From assembly GCA_964530925.1 (NCBI GenBank), contig CAZHBZ010000006.1, positions 1 to 57,623 on the forward strand: a DNA stretch of 57,623 nucleotides, written 5' to 3'. This document shows, piece by piece, positions 8,601 through 16,350 of this stretch (positions are counted from its first letter, which is position 1; each line of letters starts with the position of its first letter). A program made the translations under genes and the position numbers. The notes beneath the pieces are model-generated. The model saw only the letters and a program-made list of their open reading frames with translations. It made no database searches and was not told the origin of the DNA. This stretch comes from LiPW-15 sp964530925. Lineage in GTDB: Bacteria > Patescibacteriota > Minisyncoccia > UBA6257 > 2-01-FULL-56-20.

Positions 8601-9543
8601 TTAATGACCCTCCATAAAGAATCAGCTTTGGCCCCATGCGAACATCCATATACGCGTCGAAGTATGGGGTTGAATGAAAACCTATAATCCAAGTCCGGTT
8701 GGCTATCAAATACGGATGGTAGTCCACAAACCTAGGTCGATAGCCGGTGGTTTGCCCCTCGAACTGCCTGGAATCGTATATTGGCGGAGAAGAAGTAGCG
8801 CTTCCGCTTTTATAGAGGCTCACTCCGACATACGCTCCTTCTGCGGAAGAAAAAACATAATCGAGAAGCTCCTGTGTCTCGAAAACGATAACTACATAGC
8901 CCTTAAGCGCGGCGCGCCGCTCTTCAATCGTGCCGTGAGGCGTGTCTTTCTTATAAATTGCCTTGAAGACCATAATCACGTTTTTATCCAAAAGATCCAT
9001 TTTGAAATCCTCGGTTGAGGTAATCAAATCCTTATCCCGAGCATCCAACAGGTCTTGGGCCGGAATCTGACTTTCGGCGACGTCAAAACCTATAACCCCC
9101 CGCGTCTCCTCGGTTAAGGGCGCGACATATTTTATCGGCAAATATTCATCCTTATCTTTCTCCGGAAAAATTTTAAAATCTTGGAGACCGCCCGAAGAAA
9201 TGGCCTTGTCCTCGCGCACGGAATCGACAAATTTAGAAAGTTCAACCTCGGGCACCTTTTCCGCGTACGCGAACATCAATACCGCCGGATTATCTAAGGC
9301 GCCGACATCCTTGGAGAATACGAGCCATTCGCTCCCCGCAACATCTTCGCTAGCGTTAAAAAGACCCTGCGCGGAAGAAAGGGTGTTTCGATAAAGTAGC
9401 TGAAAATTTTCTACTTGGCGCAGTTTGTCGCGCTGCTCTTTTTCAAAAACACCTAGAAACTCCGCTTGCGTGCTTTTATTAAGCTGGCCGTAAAGTGTGA
9501 ACGTCAGATAAAAAAACGCGACAAAAATAAAAACGGATACCAG
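5680..9543 (-). CDS. Multi-PAS CHASE-type sensor histidine kinase
   Basis: Membrane sensor kinase. From the proposed CTG start at 9543 (1287 aa): membrane helix at about residues 2-20, CHASE-like extracellular sensor (contains GFDVAESQIP), second helix near 310-330, three PAS domains, a GAF domain, a fourth PAS domain, HisKA with the H-box SHQLRTPLSAI (about 1060), and HATPase with N-box LQNLISNSVKY, ADNGYGIP and GTGLGLYIV. The only conventional start in frame is TTG at 9279 (ATG 9276), which would delete the first helix and part of CHASE. The frame stays open back to the stop of the upstream response regulator. TGGAG precedes the CTG by 7 nt; ATT at 9594 is another option. It likely works with the receivers at 5265 and 9607. 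Confidence 0.85.
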   Translation of the reverse strand: MVSVFIFVAFFYLTFTLYGQLNKSTQAEFLGVFEKEQRDKLRQVENFQLLYRNTLSSAQGLFNASEDVAGSEWLVFSKDVGALDNPAVLMFAYAEKVPEVELSKFVDSVREDKAISSGGLQDFKIFPEKDKDEYLPIKYVAPLTEETRGVIGFDVAESQIPAQDLLDARDKDLITSTEDFKMDLLDKNVIMVFKAIYKKDTPHGTIEERRAALKGYVVIVFETQELLDYVFSSAEGAYVGVSLYKSGSATSSPPIYDSRQFEGQTTGYRPRFVDYHPYLIANRTWIIGFHSTPYFDAYMDVRMGPKLILYGGSLISLLIAAAIYLLLDARTRAAKIASRMTADLRASEEKFSATFHSSPNLISITRLSDGTILDVNEGYTQTLGYTREESIGKTTLMLSLWVDPADRSTFAESLRKFGQVADFETKLRRKDGAVRSVINSARVIELEGEKCILSVIHDITDRKALEEELLRASENRYRTIFLSSRDAIMTLEPPNWNFTSGNPATLEMFKAKDEAEFLSYEPWRLSPELQPDGTPSILGAKEMIQKAMREGRSFFEWTHKRLDGENFPAEVLLSRVDYGNKQFLHSLVRDITERKIVEEQLKAYSEERFKVVFDNASDGMVLTDLQTKRFYDNNAAFSKMLGYSAKEIKNLGISDIHPKEALPYVLDQFEKQARKEISTARDLPAKRKDGSVFYVDINSSPVTIEGKKFILGIFRDITERREADAALQERTEQLQKLNRALLTISEANQVAIQAVNEDKLLRDVCNILVKNAGYKMVWVGYAENDENRSIRPVAWAGHADGYIEKLKLSWAADTARGRGPTGTAIREKRIVVDSDFSKDPDFEPWLSAAKSLGYVGSAAIPLFSDGHVFGALNIYSAEADLFNSAEMKMLEELAGDLAFSVVSIRTREEKEKVFEELQKTATELQQFKRAVDNASDHIIITDPDAKIIYANRGAERTTGYPVKEMIGKTPALWGKQMPKEFYERMWHTIKIEKKSFVGKVNNRRKNGENYLAEFSITPILNDKEDIIFFVGVERDITQAEEIDRSKSEFVSLASHQLRTPLSAINWYAEMLLGGDAGALNDKQKDYTSEIYASSRRMAELVGALLNVSRIELGTFAIEPKPTDIRDIANSVIGELKPKISSKNQTIVHTYSEDMPEFINIDPNLTRMILQNLISNSVKYTPDGGKISISISKTEKNIVVKVADNGYGIPLNQQGRLFQKFFRGDNIIPVETDGTGLGLYIVKEVVEKAGGAISFESEENVGTTFTVSIPISGMKQKPGTRSLDGGIK

Positions 9544-9606
9544 TAATGATCTCCAGGAAAAAGAGCCCTGCTTATTTTCTATGTGCTCCGCAATAGTACT
9601 TTTAAA

Positions 9607-9978
9607 TTATTTTGTTTCTGTTAGCACACTCTTAACTTTCTCTACAATCTCGTTTATCGGGTGCTGACTTTTGACAAAATAATCTGTGGCCCCAAGCGTC
9701 AACGCCCGCTTTATGTCGCTGTCTTCTCCTAGATTCGAGACGACCACAATCGGTATATCCTTTATGTCCGCGTCCTCTTTAATTTCTTTAAGCACCGTGA
9801 ACCCATTCTTCTTCGGCAATACTAAGTCCAAAACGATAACGTCCGGTTTTCCTCCTCGCGCCGCGATTATAGCCGCCTCTCCGTCGGAGGCCACAACGGA
9901 TTCAAACCCGGACCTTTCAAATTTTTCTTTAAGAACCTTGGAAAGAACTGCTTCGTCTTCGACTATAAGAATTTTCAT
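9607..9978 (-). CDS. Single-domain response regulator (CheY-like receiver)
   Basis: Receiver of 123 aa with VEDEAVL acidic residues, Asp in VIVLDLVLPKK (about 52), Thr/Ser switch position in VVVSNLG and Lys in DYFVKSQHP. It has no output domain. The 3' end is in the same reading frame as the following kinase, separated by its TAA stop. It lies 67 nt after the cohesin-like surface protein gene, so the signalling genes may be co-transcribed with surface-protein genes. Confidence 0.9.
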   Translation of the reverse strand: MKILIVEDEAVLSKVLKEKFERSGFESVVASDGEAAIIAARGGKPDVIVLDLVLPKKNGFTVLKEIKEDADIKDIPIVVVSNLGEDSDIKRALTLGATDYFVKSQHPINEIVEKVKSVLTETK

Positions 9979-10045
9979 AATATTCTTTATTGATTGCTAT
10001 TTTTACGAAGTCTCGAAAATTGACCCTCGTTTAATACATTATACC

Positions 10046-11782
10046 TCAGTCTTGCATTTCCTCCACATTTTCGGACATATAGCGCTTCATTTTATCCAAA
10101 TTTTCTCTCATCCGCCTAAGATAAAACTCGATTTCTTTAGCCTCCGCCTCGCTAATTACTTCATCATTATAATCGCTGAGCATTTTGTCTATGTCTTTTC
10201 GAAGCAAATTAAAAATAACGGAAATATCCCTTTGGGCTATTACCACCTTCCTGCCTCTCTGCTCCTTGGCCATTTTTTGGGTAAAATATCCGGCAAAAAA
10301 ACCTCCCACCAAAAGAAGCAGCAAAAGGATGGCCAGCATTCCGGATGTTATTTCCAAACCCCAAAATACGAAGAGAGGCCTCGGACGCACATTAAATTCG
10401 GATCGAATAGGAAGACTCGTGGCGCCACGCGAATCCTTTGCAAAAATTTCCAAGTAATACGCGCCAGACTTCCTGGGTAAATCGAAGGTCGCGCTCCAAT
10501 TCCCGCTGGAATCCGGAGTCGGCTCAAAGCTCGCGATTAAGTCGCCGCCCTTGCCCCTCATGGAAACATACGGGGTCGTTCCGGAGGCAATCGCTCCGTT
10601 CACTTGAAGCGGACCTTCGCCCAAATATGTATCTTTTGTAATAAAAGTTATGATCGGCTGAGCTATTGGCAGAATATTCAAAGTAATGGCGTTCTCGGCA
10701 AAATTGCCGGCCTTATCAACGGCTCGCACCAAAACAACGTGTTCGCCGGGAAGTTGAACCGGCAACACACTTGACGTAGATGTAGATATAAGCAAATTCC
10801 CGCCGTCAACACGTATCTCGTAGCGATCTATTCCGGAAAGAGCGTCTTGCGTTTCATAAAAAATTTCCGGAACGGGATTATCGCTCTCAATATTGTCCGC
10901 CGCAAGCTTAAACGGCAAAGGAGAGGCGGTATCAATAGAAATCCCGTAATACGCGGCCGGTCCCCACCCTTTCGAATTTTTAAATTGGACTCGAGCATAC
11001 CAGATTCCATCCCCCAACACACCCAAATCTTTTCCATTGAGAAGTTCGCGCTCCGCGGTCCCAGTATCGGGCGTTTTGGCGCGCACGACCCTGGCGGAAA
11101 CATCGGATACGTCCGCTGGCACATCCCAAAAAACAACGGCGTCACCAAGTTGGTTATACCACTTGGATTCATCTGGATATAAAGGGACTCTAAGCTTTGG
11201 AGCTGCCGGAAGGTCCGTGGCTGGCGCTGGGGCCCTGCTTATAGCTATTGGCTGTTCCGGCGCGGATTGTCCCTGCGGAGCGACAGAAACCGCGATATCC
11301 ACGCCAATTGTCCCATTCTGAATTCCATCTAAAACATTGGTGCCCTTACCGTCGTTTGAAGTTATCGCCGCATCGGACGCGGATATTACAGCGGAACCTG
11401 ATCCGATAGCCTTAAAATTAATGGTTAGGACCGAAAGAGCGGCGCCGGATATGCCAGCGGTAGTCCCGCCGATAAATTTTACCGTCCCATCACTATTCGA
11501 TATATTCGGACCGTCCAGCCAGAATCCGAACGCGCTGGTTTTCGTATCAAAACTGATCGCCTGCAGTTTATCCGCCGGAAAATTAATAGTCGCCTGCGCG
11601 GCATTAATAGAAGTGTTGGAACTGTTTATCCGAATGTAAACCGTCACCTGATCCCCGCGGCGAACGGTACCGCTTCCGGGAATAATTGAAAGTGTCGCTG
11701 CGGAAACCGACGAAGCGCAAAAGAATGCCGTTGCGAGAGATAAGAATATCACCGCGCTTGTCAGATATTTTTTAATATGCAT
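10046..11782 (-). CDS. Membrane-anchored cohesin-domain surface protein
   Basis: Secreted, wall- or membrane-bound protein (578 aa). An N-terminal signal helix (about 6-28, ending SVSA) is followed by a cohesin-type beta-sandwich (about 30-150; LSIIPGSGTVRRGDQVTV... and a typical AVLTINFKA-like strand). Then come a fibronectin/Ig-like part (about 190-470, several bacterial Ig-like repeats), a C-terminal membrane helix (about 476-498) and a basic, helical cytoplasmic tail. Cohesins bind dockerins, and the gene immediately upstream ends in a dockerin. This protein is therefore a plausible anchor (inference). There is no enzymatic domain. Confidence 0.75.
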   Translation of the reverse strand: MHIKKYLTSAVIFLSLATAFFCASSVSAATLSIIPGSGTVRRGDQVTVYIRINSSNTSINAAQATINFPADKLQAISFDTKTSAFGFWLDGPNISNSDGTVKFIGGTTAGISGAALSVLTINFKAIGSGSAVISASDAAITSNDGKGTNVLDGIQNGTIGVDIAVSVAPQGQSAPEQPIAISRAPAPATDLPAAPKLRVPLYPDESKWYNQLGDAVVFWDVPADVSDVSARVVRAKTPDTGTAERELLNGKDLGVLGDGIWYARVQFKNSKGWGPAAYYGISIDTASPLPFKLAADNIESDNPVPEIFYETQDALSGIDRYEIRVDGGNLLISTSTSSVLPVQLPGEHVVLVRAVDKAGNFAENAITLNILPIAQPIITFITKDTYLGEGPLQVNGAIASGTTPYVSMRGKGGDLIASFEPTPDSSGNWSATFDLPRKSGAYYLEIFAKDSRGATSLPIRSEFNVRPRPLFVFWGLEITSGMLAILLLLLLVGGFFAGYFTQKMAKEQRGRKVVIAQRDISVIFNLLRKDIDKMLSDYNDEVISEAEAKEIEFYLRRMRENLDKMKRYMSENVEEMQD

Positions 11783-11810
11783 TTTTATTCAGTTATCAAG
11801 AATTATGTTT

Positions 11811-11824
11811 ATTATAGTATAGCA
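11811..11824 (-). promoter_or_regulatory. Extended -10 promoter of the cohesin gene
   Basis: Minus-strand TGCTATACTATAAT, an extended -10 (TGnTATACT) 29 nt before the start codon, with no clear -35. A nearly identical core precedes the dockerin gene at 14851-14865. Confidence 0.6.
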
Positions 11825-11837
11825 GAAACGGCCTTTT

Positions 11838-14765
11838 TTATTTGGAATTTCTGGCTTGTTGGAACGCATTCAGGAATATGCTGAAATCTCTGATATCAAT
11901 TTTCCCATCCCGATTAAAATCTATGGTTGCTCGTGTTTTTTTGTCCTCGGAACGCCATCTCGAAAGAAAGATGCTCCAATCCGAGATAGTCGCAGATTGA
12001 TCGCCATTCAGATCGACAATAGAATTCGCCTCCGTCGCTAGACTGAAGGTTCTCTGAAGCGATGGATCGCTCGTTTTTCCCAAAAAAATTCCTTTAGCGA
12101 AAACCGAATGCGAGCCTAGCGAAAGACCGGTGCTTGTCGCCGCAAAAGCATAATATCCGGAAGCATCCGGCCTTACATTGCCGGCTATTTTCCCGTCAAT
12201 AAAAATATTTACGGTCGCTCCGGGAATCGCATAGCCGCTCAAACGCACGGGGCTTTTTATTCCGACTACGGCCGAATCTAAAGCCAAAGTAGGCGGAACA
12301 ATTATATCTTTAACCACCCAATCTACGTCCGCTATCGCGAATTGCGCAAAAGAAATTAGGGCGGTGGAATTATTGTTTTTGTCTCTGGCCTGTATAGCAA
12401 AGAAATAGCTCGCCTGCAAAAAATCTTCCAACGCTATTTCAAAACTGCCATTATCCGCGATATTCACTTTTTTTGACGGAACGCTTGCGTATGGACCGCT
12501 AACTGAACTTTTGGCAAAAACTTGAATATCTGCGCCCGGAAAAACATGGCCGTAAAAATGGGCGCTGGCCGGTCCATAACCGCCCAAATTTACGGGTGGC
12601 GGCGAGGAACCGTTTGTTGACGATGGATTGACGCCGGAAGAAACCGTAACGGTCACGGTTGCCGTATCGGATTCTGCCCCGTCCACGCAAGTAAGGGTAT
12701 AAATGGTTGTCGTCTGCGGCTGAGTCACGGTTTCCGAACCAGTCGTCCCTCCGGAAGCAATGGTTGAATTACCGGGGTCGGTTATGGTGCAGGTGGCGGT
12801 CGAGCCTGTCGCACTCCAGGTAAAAGTTATACTTGCCGAATCCCCTACCGATACACTCGAGGGGGAAGCATCGAAACTTTGTATGGACAATGGGATCGGC
12901 GCATTTGTTGCCGTTAAAGTAGGCTGGCTCCCAATGCTCGCGAGAGTCCCGGAATCGGAAATTCTATTCGTCGTTATCGCCGCGGCAGTCCCGATACCGG
13001 CTGGAGCGGTCACTCCGCTTGATCCTCCCCCGCTCCCATATGTAAAAACGATGGTCTGTCCGGAAGAAAGAGAAAGAATGCGAGCGCTGGCCGCGCCACC
13101 GGAAAAGGTTAGGCTACCCGGCCCAATTAAAACATCATCCAAATAAACAGTTGCGGCGCCAATGTCGGTCGCATATTTTATCCCAAAACTGTTAACGCTC
13201 GAACGCGTGCCGGACAAAGTTAATTTTTGATAACTCCATGTATTCGCCGAAAGGGCACCGATATTCACAGTGGCGATGGGACTTAAAAGATCGGAGCCGG
13301 AAGAATATTGGAATTGCAAATCGCCCGCTAAGGTAGCCACCGTAGATCTTATCCAAAATCCAACCGTCGTATAAGAAGACCAATTTCCTGTCGAACCCAA
13401 AGTTTGATACCAGGTATCGCCCGCGCCGGCTCCGGCGGCAATAATATTTTTTAGAGATGCCGTTCCCTCGTGGAAAGTCCCGGAATCCGCGGAAAGAGTT
13501 TGGACGGTAGCGGTCGGCGCTGTCCAACCGGTTGTGGAATCCGCCGAATCGATCACTTTGCCGAGCGCATCAAAATCGAAAGTAAAAGCGCCCTTATCGA
13601 CCGCTTGATTGAACCCGTAGGACCTTACAATTTTATTTGCCGAATTGGCGGCAGTTAAAGTTACATACGTCCACACATTCGCGGAAATTGCCGGAAGATC
13701 TACCGTATCTTCCGGCGAGCCTAATGTCGCATCACCATCATCCATCCATTGGATATCCCCGGCGTTAAGCGCAACGGAAGATCTGACCCAAAAACTTACC
13801 GTGGTTCCGGGCCCTATTGTGAAATTTTGTCCTGCAGCCGCGGTACGACGGCAATTATCTCCGGCAGTTGCTGCGGCTCCGAATGTGCAACGGATCGCTG
13901 CCGTTCCCTCCATAAAATCTCCGACTCCGCTTATGAGTGCGCGGGTAACGCCGCCGGAACCACTCCAATTTGTGTTAACATCAGCCGCGTCAAAAATTGC
14001 GGAAATAGAATCCACCTTAAATGCCGCCGCGCCGATATCAGTTGAATATCTGAATCCATACGATAATTGCGCGCTTCTCGCGGCTCCGAGCGTTACCGAA
14101 GTATAGATCCAAGTATTCGCCGTTAGGGCCGGGATAGCTAAAGTATCCAAAGCGCTGACCAAGCCCGCGCTATCATCGTCTTGCCAAGAAAAATCTCCGC
14201 TCCCCGTGGAAACGCTGGATTTTAACCAGAATCCGATGCGCGCGCCATTCGCGCCGTTTGCTGCCCCCCAATCGGTTGCGCCTCCATAATCGAAATACCA
14301 TTGTTCGTTCTGAGCGGCGGTCGCCGTTATCGTATTTGAAAGCGAAAAGGAGCTTGCGGGACTCGATGAAGAATTGACATCCGCGGATGCGGCCAAGCTC
14401 ATATGTTGCGTGGCCATCCAGCCCGTTGCGGCATCCAAAGTATTTAACACGTCCGCGACAATTCCCGAAGCGGAGCTTACAGTCGTGTATCCGGCAACCC
14501 CATTTGCGCCTTGCATTGTGCTCCAACCGGTCGGTGTCTGGATCATAATTTCTCCGCTATCCATTGTTTCCGCGGCGGTAAACGTAAAGGTGAAAGTGTT
14601 CCCCGGAGAGCCGGCTGGAGTTGAAGTCGGCGAAACGGTGTTCGTCCCCGAACCATCAGCAGCAAGACCCAAACCCGAAATAAAGAGCATCGCAACAAGC
14701 GCGGAAAATAAGACAAATGATAATTTGCCAATTAGACTCGTAGGGATTATTTGTCTTTTTTTCAT
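11838..14765 (-). CDS. Dockerin-bearing secreted repeat protein
   Basis: Large surface protein (975 aa from the ATG at 14765; an in-frame GTG at 14807 would add 14 residues). It has a signal helix (about 12-34), a long Ser/Thr/Ala-rich region with three related about 130-aa beta-sandwich modules (recurring VGFWIRS/FWLKSS and SANTW motifs), an Ig-like domain (SIQSFDASPSSVSVGDS), two further Ig-like units, and a C-terminal type I dockerin. The dockerin has two calcium-loop repeats, DLNGDQSATISDWS and DFNRDGKIDIRDFS. Dockerins bind cohesins, and the next gene encodes one. The modules resemble carbohydrate-binding jelly rolls, but ligand and function are unknown. Confidence 0.8.
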   Translation of the reverse strand: MKKRQIIPTSLIGKLSFVLFSALVAMLFISGLGLAADGSGTNTVSPTSTPAGSPGNTFTFTFTAAETMDSGEIMIQTPTGWSTMQGANGVAGYTTVSSASGIVADVLNTLDAATGWMATQHMSLAASADVNSSSSPASSFSLSNTITATAAQNEQWYFDYGGATDWGAANGANGARIGFWLKSSVSTGSGDFSWQDDDSAGLVSALDTLAIPALTANTWIYTSVTLGAARSAQLSYGFRYSTDIGAAAFKVDSISAIFDAADVNTNWSGSGGVTRALISGVGDFMEGTAAIRCTFGAAATAGDNCRRTAAAGQNFTIGPGTTVSFWVRSSVALNAGDIQWMDDGDATLGSPEDTVDLPAISANVWTYVTLTAANSANKIVRSYGFNQAVDKGAFTFDFDALGKVIDSADSTTGWTAPTATVQTLSADSGTFHEGTASLKNIIAAGAGAGDTWYQTLGSTGNWSSYTTVGFWIRSTVATLAGDLQFQYSSGSDLLSPIATVNIGALSANTWSYQKLTLSGTRSSVNSFGIKYATDIGAATVYLDDVLIGPGSLTFSGGAASARILSLSSGQTIVFTYGSGGGSSGVTAPAGIGTAAAITTNRISDSGTLASIGSQPTLTATNAPIPLSIQSFDASPSSVSVGDSASITFTWSATGSTATCTITDPGNSTIASGGTTGSETVTQPQTTTIYTLTCVDGAESDTATVTVTVSSGVNPSSTNGSSPPPVNLGGYGPASAHFYGHVFPGADIQVFAKSSVSGPYASVPSKKVNIADNGSFEIALEDFLQASYFFAIQARDKNNNSTALISFAQFAIADVDWVVKDIIVPPTLALDSAVVGIKSPVRLSGYAIPGATVNIFIDGKIAGNVRPDASGYYAFAATSTGLSLGSHSVFAKGIFLGKTSDPSLQRTFSLATEANSIVDLNGDQSATISDWSIFLSRWRSEDKKTRATIDFNRDGKIDIRDFSIFLNAFQQARNSK

Positions 14766-14850
14766 AGAACAGCGGTTTACTCTTTTATGAATATCTACCC
14801 GGAGCACCGCCAGGCCGACGATTATTCCGCACGTCAGCGATCAATTTGAT

Positions 14851-14865
14851 ATTAATAGTATAGCA
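14851..14865 (-). promoter_or_regulatory. Extended -10 promoter of the dockerin gene
   Basis: Minus-strand TGCTATACTATTAAT with a possible -35 TTGCCA upstream. The core TGCTATACTAT is shared with the cohesin promoter. The leader of about 80 nt (14766-14850) holds no recognised riboswitch. Confidence 0.55.
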
Positions 14866-14884
14866 AAAAGGAACTGGCAAATAA

Positions 14885-14925
14885 CAAAAAACCGTCCGAC
14901 GCGAATGCGTTTAGGACGGGTTTTT
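14885..14925 (-). terminator. Intrinsic terminator of rplJ-rplL
   Basis: Stem ACCGTCC/GGACGGG with T tract on the minus strand, about 60 nt after the rplL stop. It is A-rich on the other side and so may also work on the plus strand. Confidence 0.75.
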
Positions 14926-14986
14926 ATGTGGTATTGAATGATTTTTCTCCCCTATCCACCATTTACCATCTACTATCTACTGTGTT

Positions 14987-15349
14987 CTACAGTATTTCTA
15001 CCGTAGCACCGGCTTCTTCGAGCTTCTTCTTAAGCTCGTCGGCTTCTTCTTTCTTCAAGCCTTCTTTGACCATCTTCGGAGCGCCGTCAACCAAGTCCTT
15101 CGCCTCCTTAAGGCCAAGACCGGTCACTTCTCGCACAACCTTGATGACATTGAGCTTCTGTTCGCCGGCAGCCTTCAAGTTAACGTTGAAGGAAGTCTTC
15201 TCTTCGGCGGCAGCGGCAGGACCGGCGGCGGCCACAGGGGCGGCAGCGGAAATGCCGAACTTCTCTTCCATGGTTTTCACAAGCTCAACGAGCTCGCCCA
15301 CGGACAATTTTTCTACTTCGGAAATTATGCTGTTGAATTTATCGGACAT
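14987..15349 (-). CDS. rplL: Ribosomal protein bL12 (L7/L12)
   Basis: 120 aa. N-terminal dimerisation helices (KLSVGELVELVKTMEEKFG), an Ala/Pro hinge (about 34-50), and a C-terminal globular domain with KTSFNVNLKAAGEQKLNVIK and GLGLKEAKDLVDGAPK. It forms the ribosomal stalk that recruits translation GTPases. It lies 41 nt after rplJ in the usual operon, with an AT-rich spacer. Confidence 0.98.
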   Translation of the reverse strand: MSDKFNSIISEVEKLSVGELVELVKTMEEKFGISAAAPVAAAGPAAAAEEKTSFNVNLKAAGEQKLNVIKVVREVTGLGLKEAKDLVDGAPKMVKEGLKKEEADELKKKLEEAGATVEIL

Positions 15350-15390
15350 GTTATTAGTTTCTAGTTATAAGTTATTAGTTTTAATCGACC

Positions 15391-15906
15391 TTAAGCTTTC
15401 TTGGATTTCTCTACCATGAGATACATGAAAGATTTGATAGGCGCGATGAACATTCCAAGGACCATAGAAAGCGCGACTTCTCTGGGCGGCAATTGGCCGT
15501 AGAAAAGTATCATCTCTCTCGTGGCCATTTCTTTTTTCGCGAGATCCAATCCGCCCAAGATCTTAGTCATCGCCGCGGCTTTGGCTTCTTTGTCCTCGCC
15601 GAGCGAACTAAAGAACTTGTAAACGGCGGAGCTTGCGGTTTCCAAACCTTTTCCGGAAAAAACTGTTCCCAAGGATCCCTCAAACTGCTTGGAGTCGAAC
15701 TCGATTCCCTTCTCCTTCAAAGCCACGCCCAAAAGACGTTTCTTTAAAACGAGCATGGAATTCCCCGAATCGCGAACCTCGCGACGAAGCCGGCGCAAGT
15801 CTTCCGCGGAAACTTTATTGAAATCCACGAAAACCAAAGCGTCGCTCGTCTTAAGAAGTTCCTTCGCTTCTTTCACTTCCACTTCTTTTTGTGATTTTGT
15901 CTTCAT
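15391..15906 (-). CDS. rplJ: Ribosomal protein uL10
   Basis: 171 aa, with the L10 N-terminal RNA-binding domain and a C-terminal helix that carries L12 dimers. The start ATG overlaps the TGA of the GIY-YIG gene (ATGA). Its A is the terminal base of the inserted element and TGAA is the duplicated target. The gene would normally follow its leader RNA directly; here 277 bp of mobile DNA separates them, so translation probably depends on coupling to the GIY-YIG gene. Confidence 0.96.
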   Translation of the reverse strand: MKTKSQKEVEVKEAKELLKTSDALVFVDFNKVSAEDLRRLRREVRDSGNSMLVLKKRLLGVALKEKGIEFDSKQFEGSLGTVFSGKGLETASSAVYKFFSSLGEDKEAKAAAMTKILGGLDLAKKEMATREMILFYGQLPPREVALSMVLGMFIAPIKSFMYLMVEKSKKA

Positions 15907-16187
15907 CCCGTTAGAGGTAGGGAGCGCTTAAGTCTGTTTTTCAGATAACGCCTACCCATACCAGTTTTTAGATATTTCTCTCTTACACTCGCATCTTTTT
16001 GACTTCTGGAAGCCTCGTAGTAGATAAGTTCAAACGGTCCCCGATTTTTTGTATACCGTGACAAATTTGAGTTATGTTCCCTTAAGCGCTCCCGTAAATC
16101 TGACGTAAATCCCGTATACAATAATCCGGTCTTCAAGCTACGTAAGACGTAGACATAATAGAACTGATTACCTCTAACGGGATTCAT
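15903..16187 (-). CDS. Small GIY-YIG endonuclease carried by mobile element 1
   Basis: Single-domain GIY-YIG nuclease (94 aa from ATG 16187; an upstream ATG at 16193 would add 2). Motifs: YYVYVLRS, LLYTGFTSDLRERLREHN (catalytic Tyr, Arg) and REKYLKTGMG (catalytic Glu). ATG 16187 is the pre-insertion rplJ start codon, now reading into the element (M-N-P-V-R). The stop overlaps the new rplJ start. It lacks any DNA-binding domain. It is likely the only protein of the element, though whether it acts in mobility is an inference. It is a close homologue of the gene at 40375-40638. Confidence 0.9.
   Translation of the reverse strand: MNPVRGNQFYYVYVLRSLKTGLLYTGFTSDLRERLREHNSNLSRYTKNRGPFELIYYEASRSQKDASVREKYLKTGMGRRYLKNRLKRSLPLTG
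15906..16182. mobile_element. TIR element 1 (GIY-YIG type, 277 bp) at the rplJ start codon
   Basis: Perfect terminal inverted repeat TCCCGTTAGAGGTA (15906-15919) and its complement (16169-16182). A 4-bp target duplication, TTCA on the plus strand (15902-15905 and 16183-16186), is TGAA on the coding strand. Removing the element and one repeat restores GGGC-ATGAAG, the rplJ start. It belongs to the same family as 40378-40655 and 53559-53678. No transposase is encoded beyond the GIY-YIG protein. Confidence 0.85.
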
Positions 16188-16203
16188 GCCCATCTGCGAA
16201 TAT

Positions 16204-16232
16204 AAAAAAACGACCTTTTATTCCAAAAGTCG
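16204..16232 (-). terminator. Attenuator downstream of the L10 leader
   Basis: Minus-strand stem CGACTTTT/AAAAGGTCG followed by a T7 run, between the L10-type leader and the GIY-YIG/rplJ genes. It suits transcription attenuation of the ribosomal operon. Confidence 0.7.
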
Positions 16233-16318
16233 CAATATAGGCTAAAAGCCTTTTGCACCTCGGCGGCACCTCTGCCCATTGTTTGTCGGGCTGGCCGCTG
16301 TCTTTGGAACGTGAGAAC
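16233..16318 (-). promoter_or_regulatory. Ribosomal protein L10 leader RNA
   Basis: The minus-strand transcript contains CCAAAGACAGC, then GGGCAGAGGTGCCGCCGAGGTG, the typical L10(L12)4-binding kink-turn leader preceding rplJ-rplL (matched by eye to the L10_leader family). A promoter lies directly upstream and a terminator directly downstream. The target gene is displaced by the mobile element. Confidence 0.75.
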
Positions 16319-16347
16319 AGTATAACCGAAAGGCCCGGATAAGTCAA
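16319..16347 (-). promoter_or_regulatory. Promoter of the rplJ-rplL operon
   Basis: Minus-strand -35 TTGACT (16342-16347), 17-nt spacer, -10 TATACT (16319-16324), immediately upstream of the L10 leader. Confidence 0.75.
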
Positions 16348-16350
16348 TAA

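Noticed and set aside
14766..14850. Riboswitch in the dockerin leader
   Set aside because: No match to c-di-GMP or other riboswitch cores that I could identify; only a generic leader.
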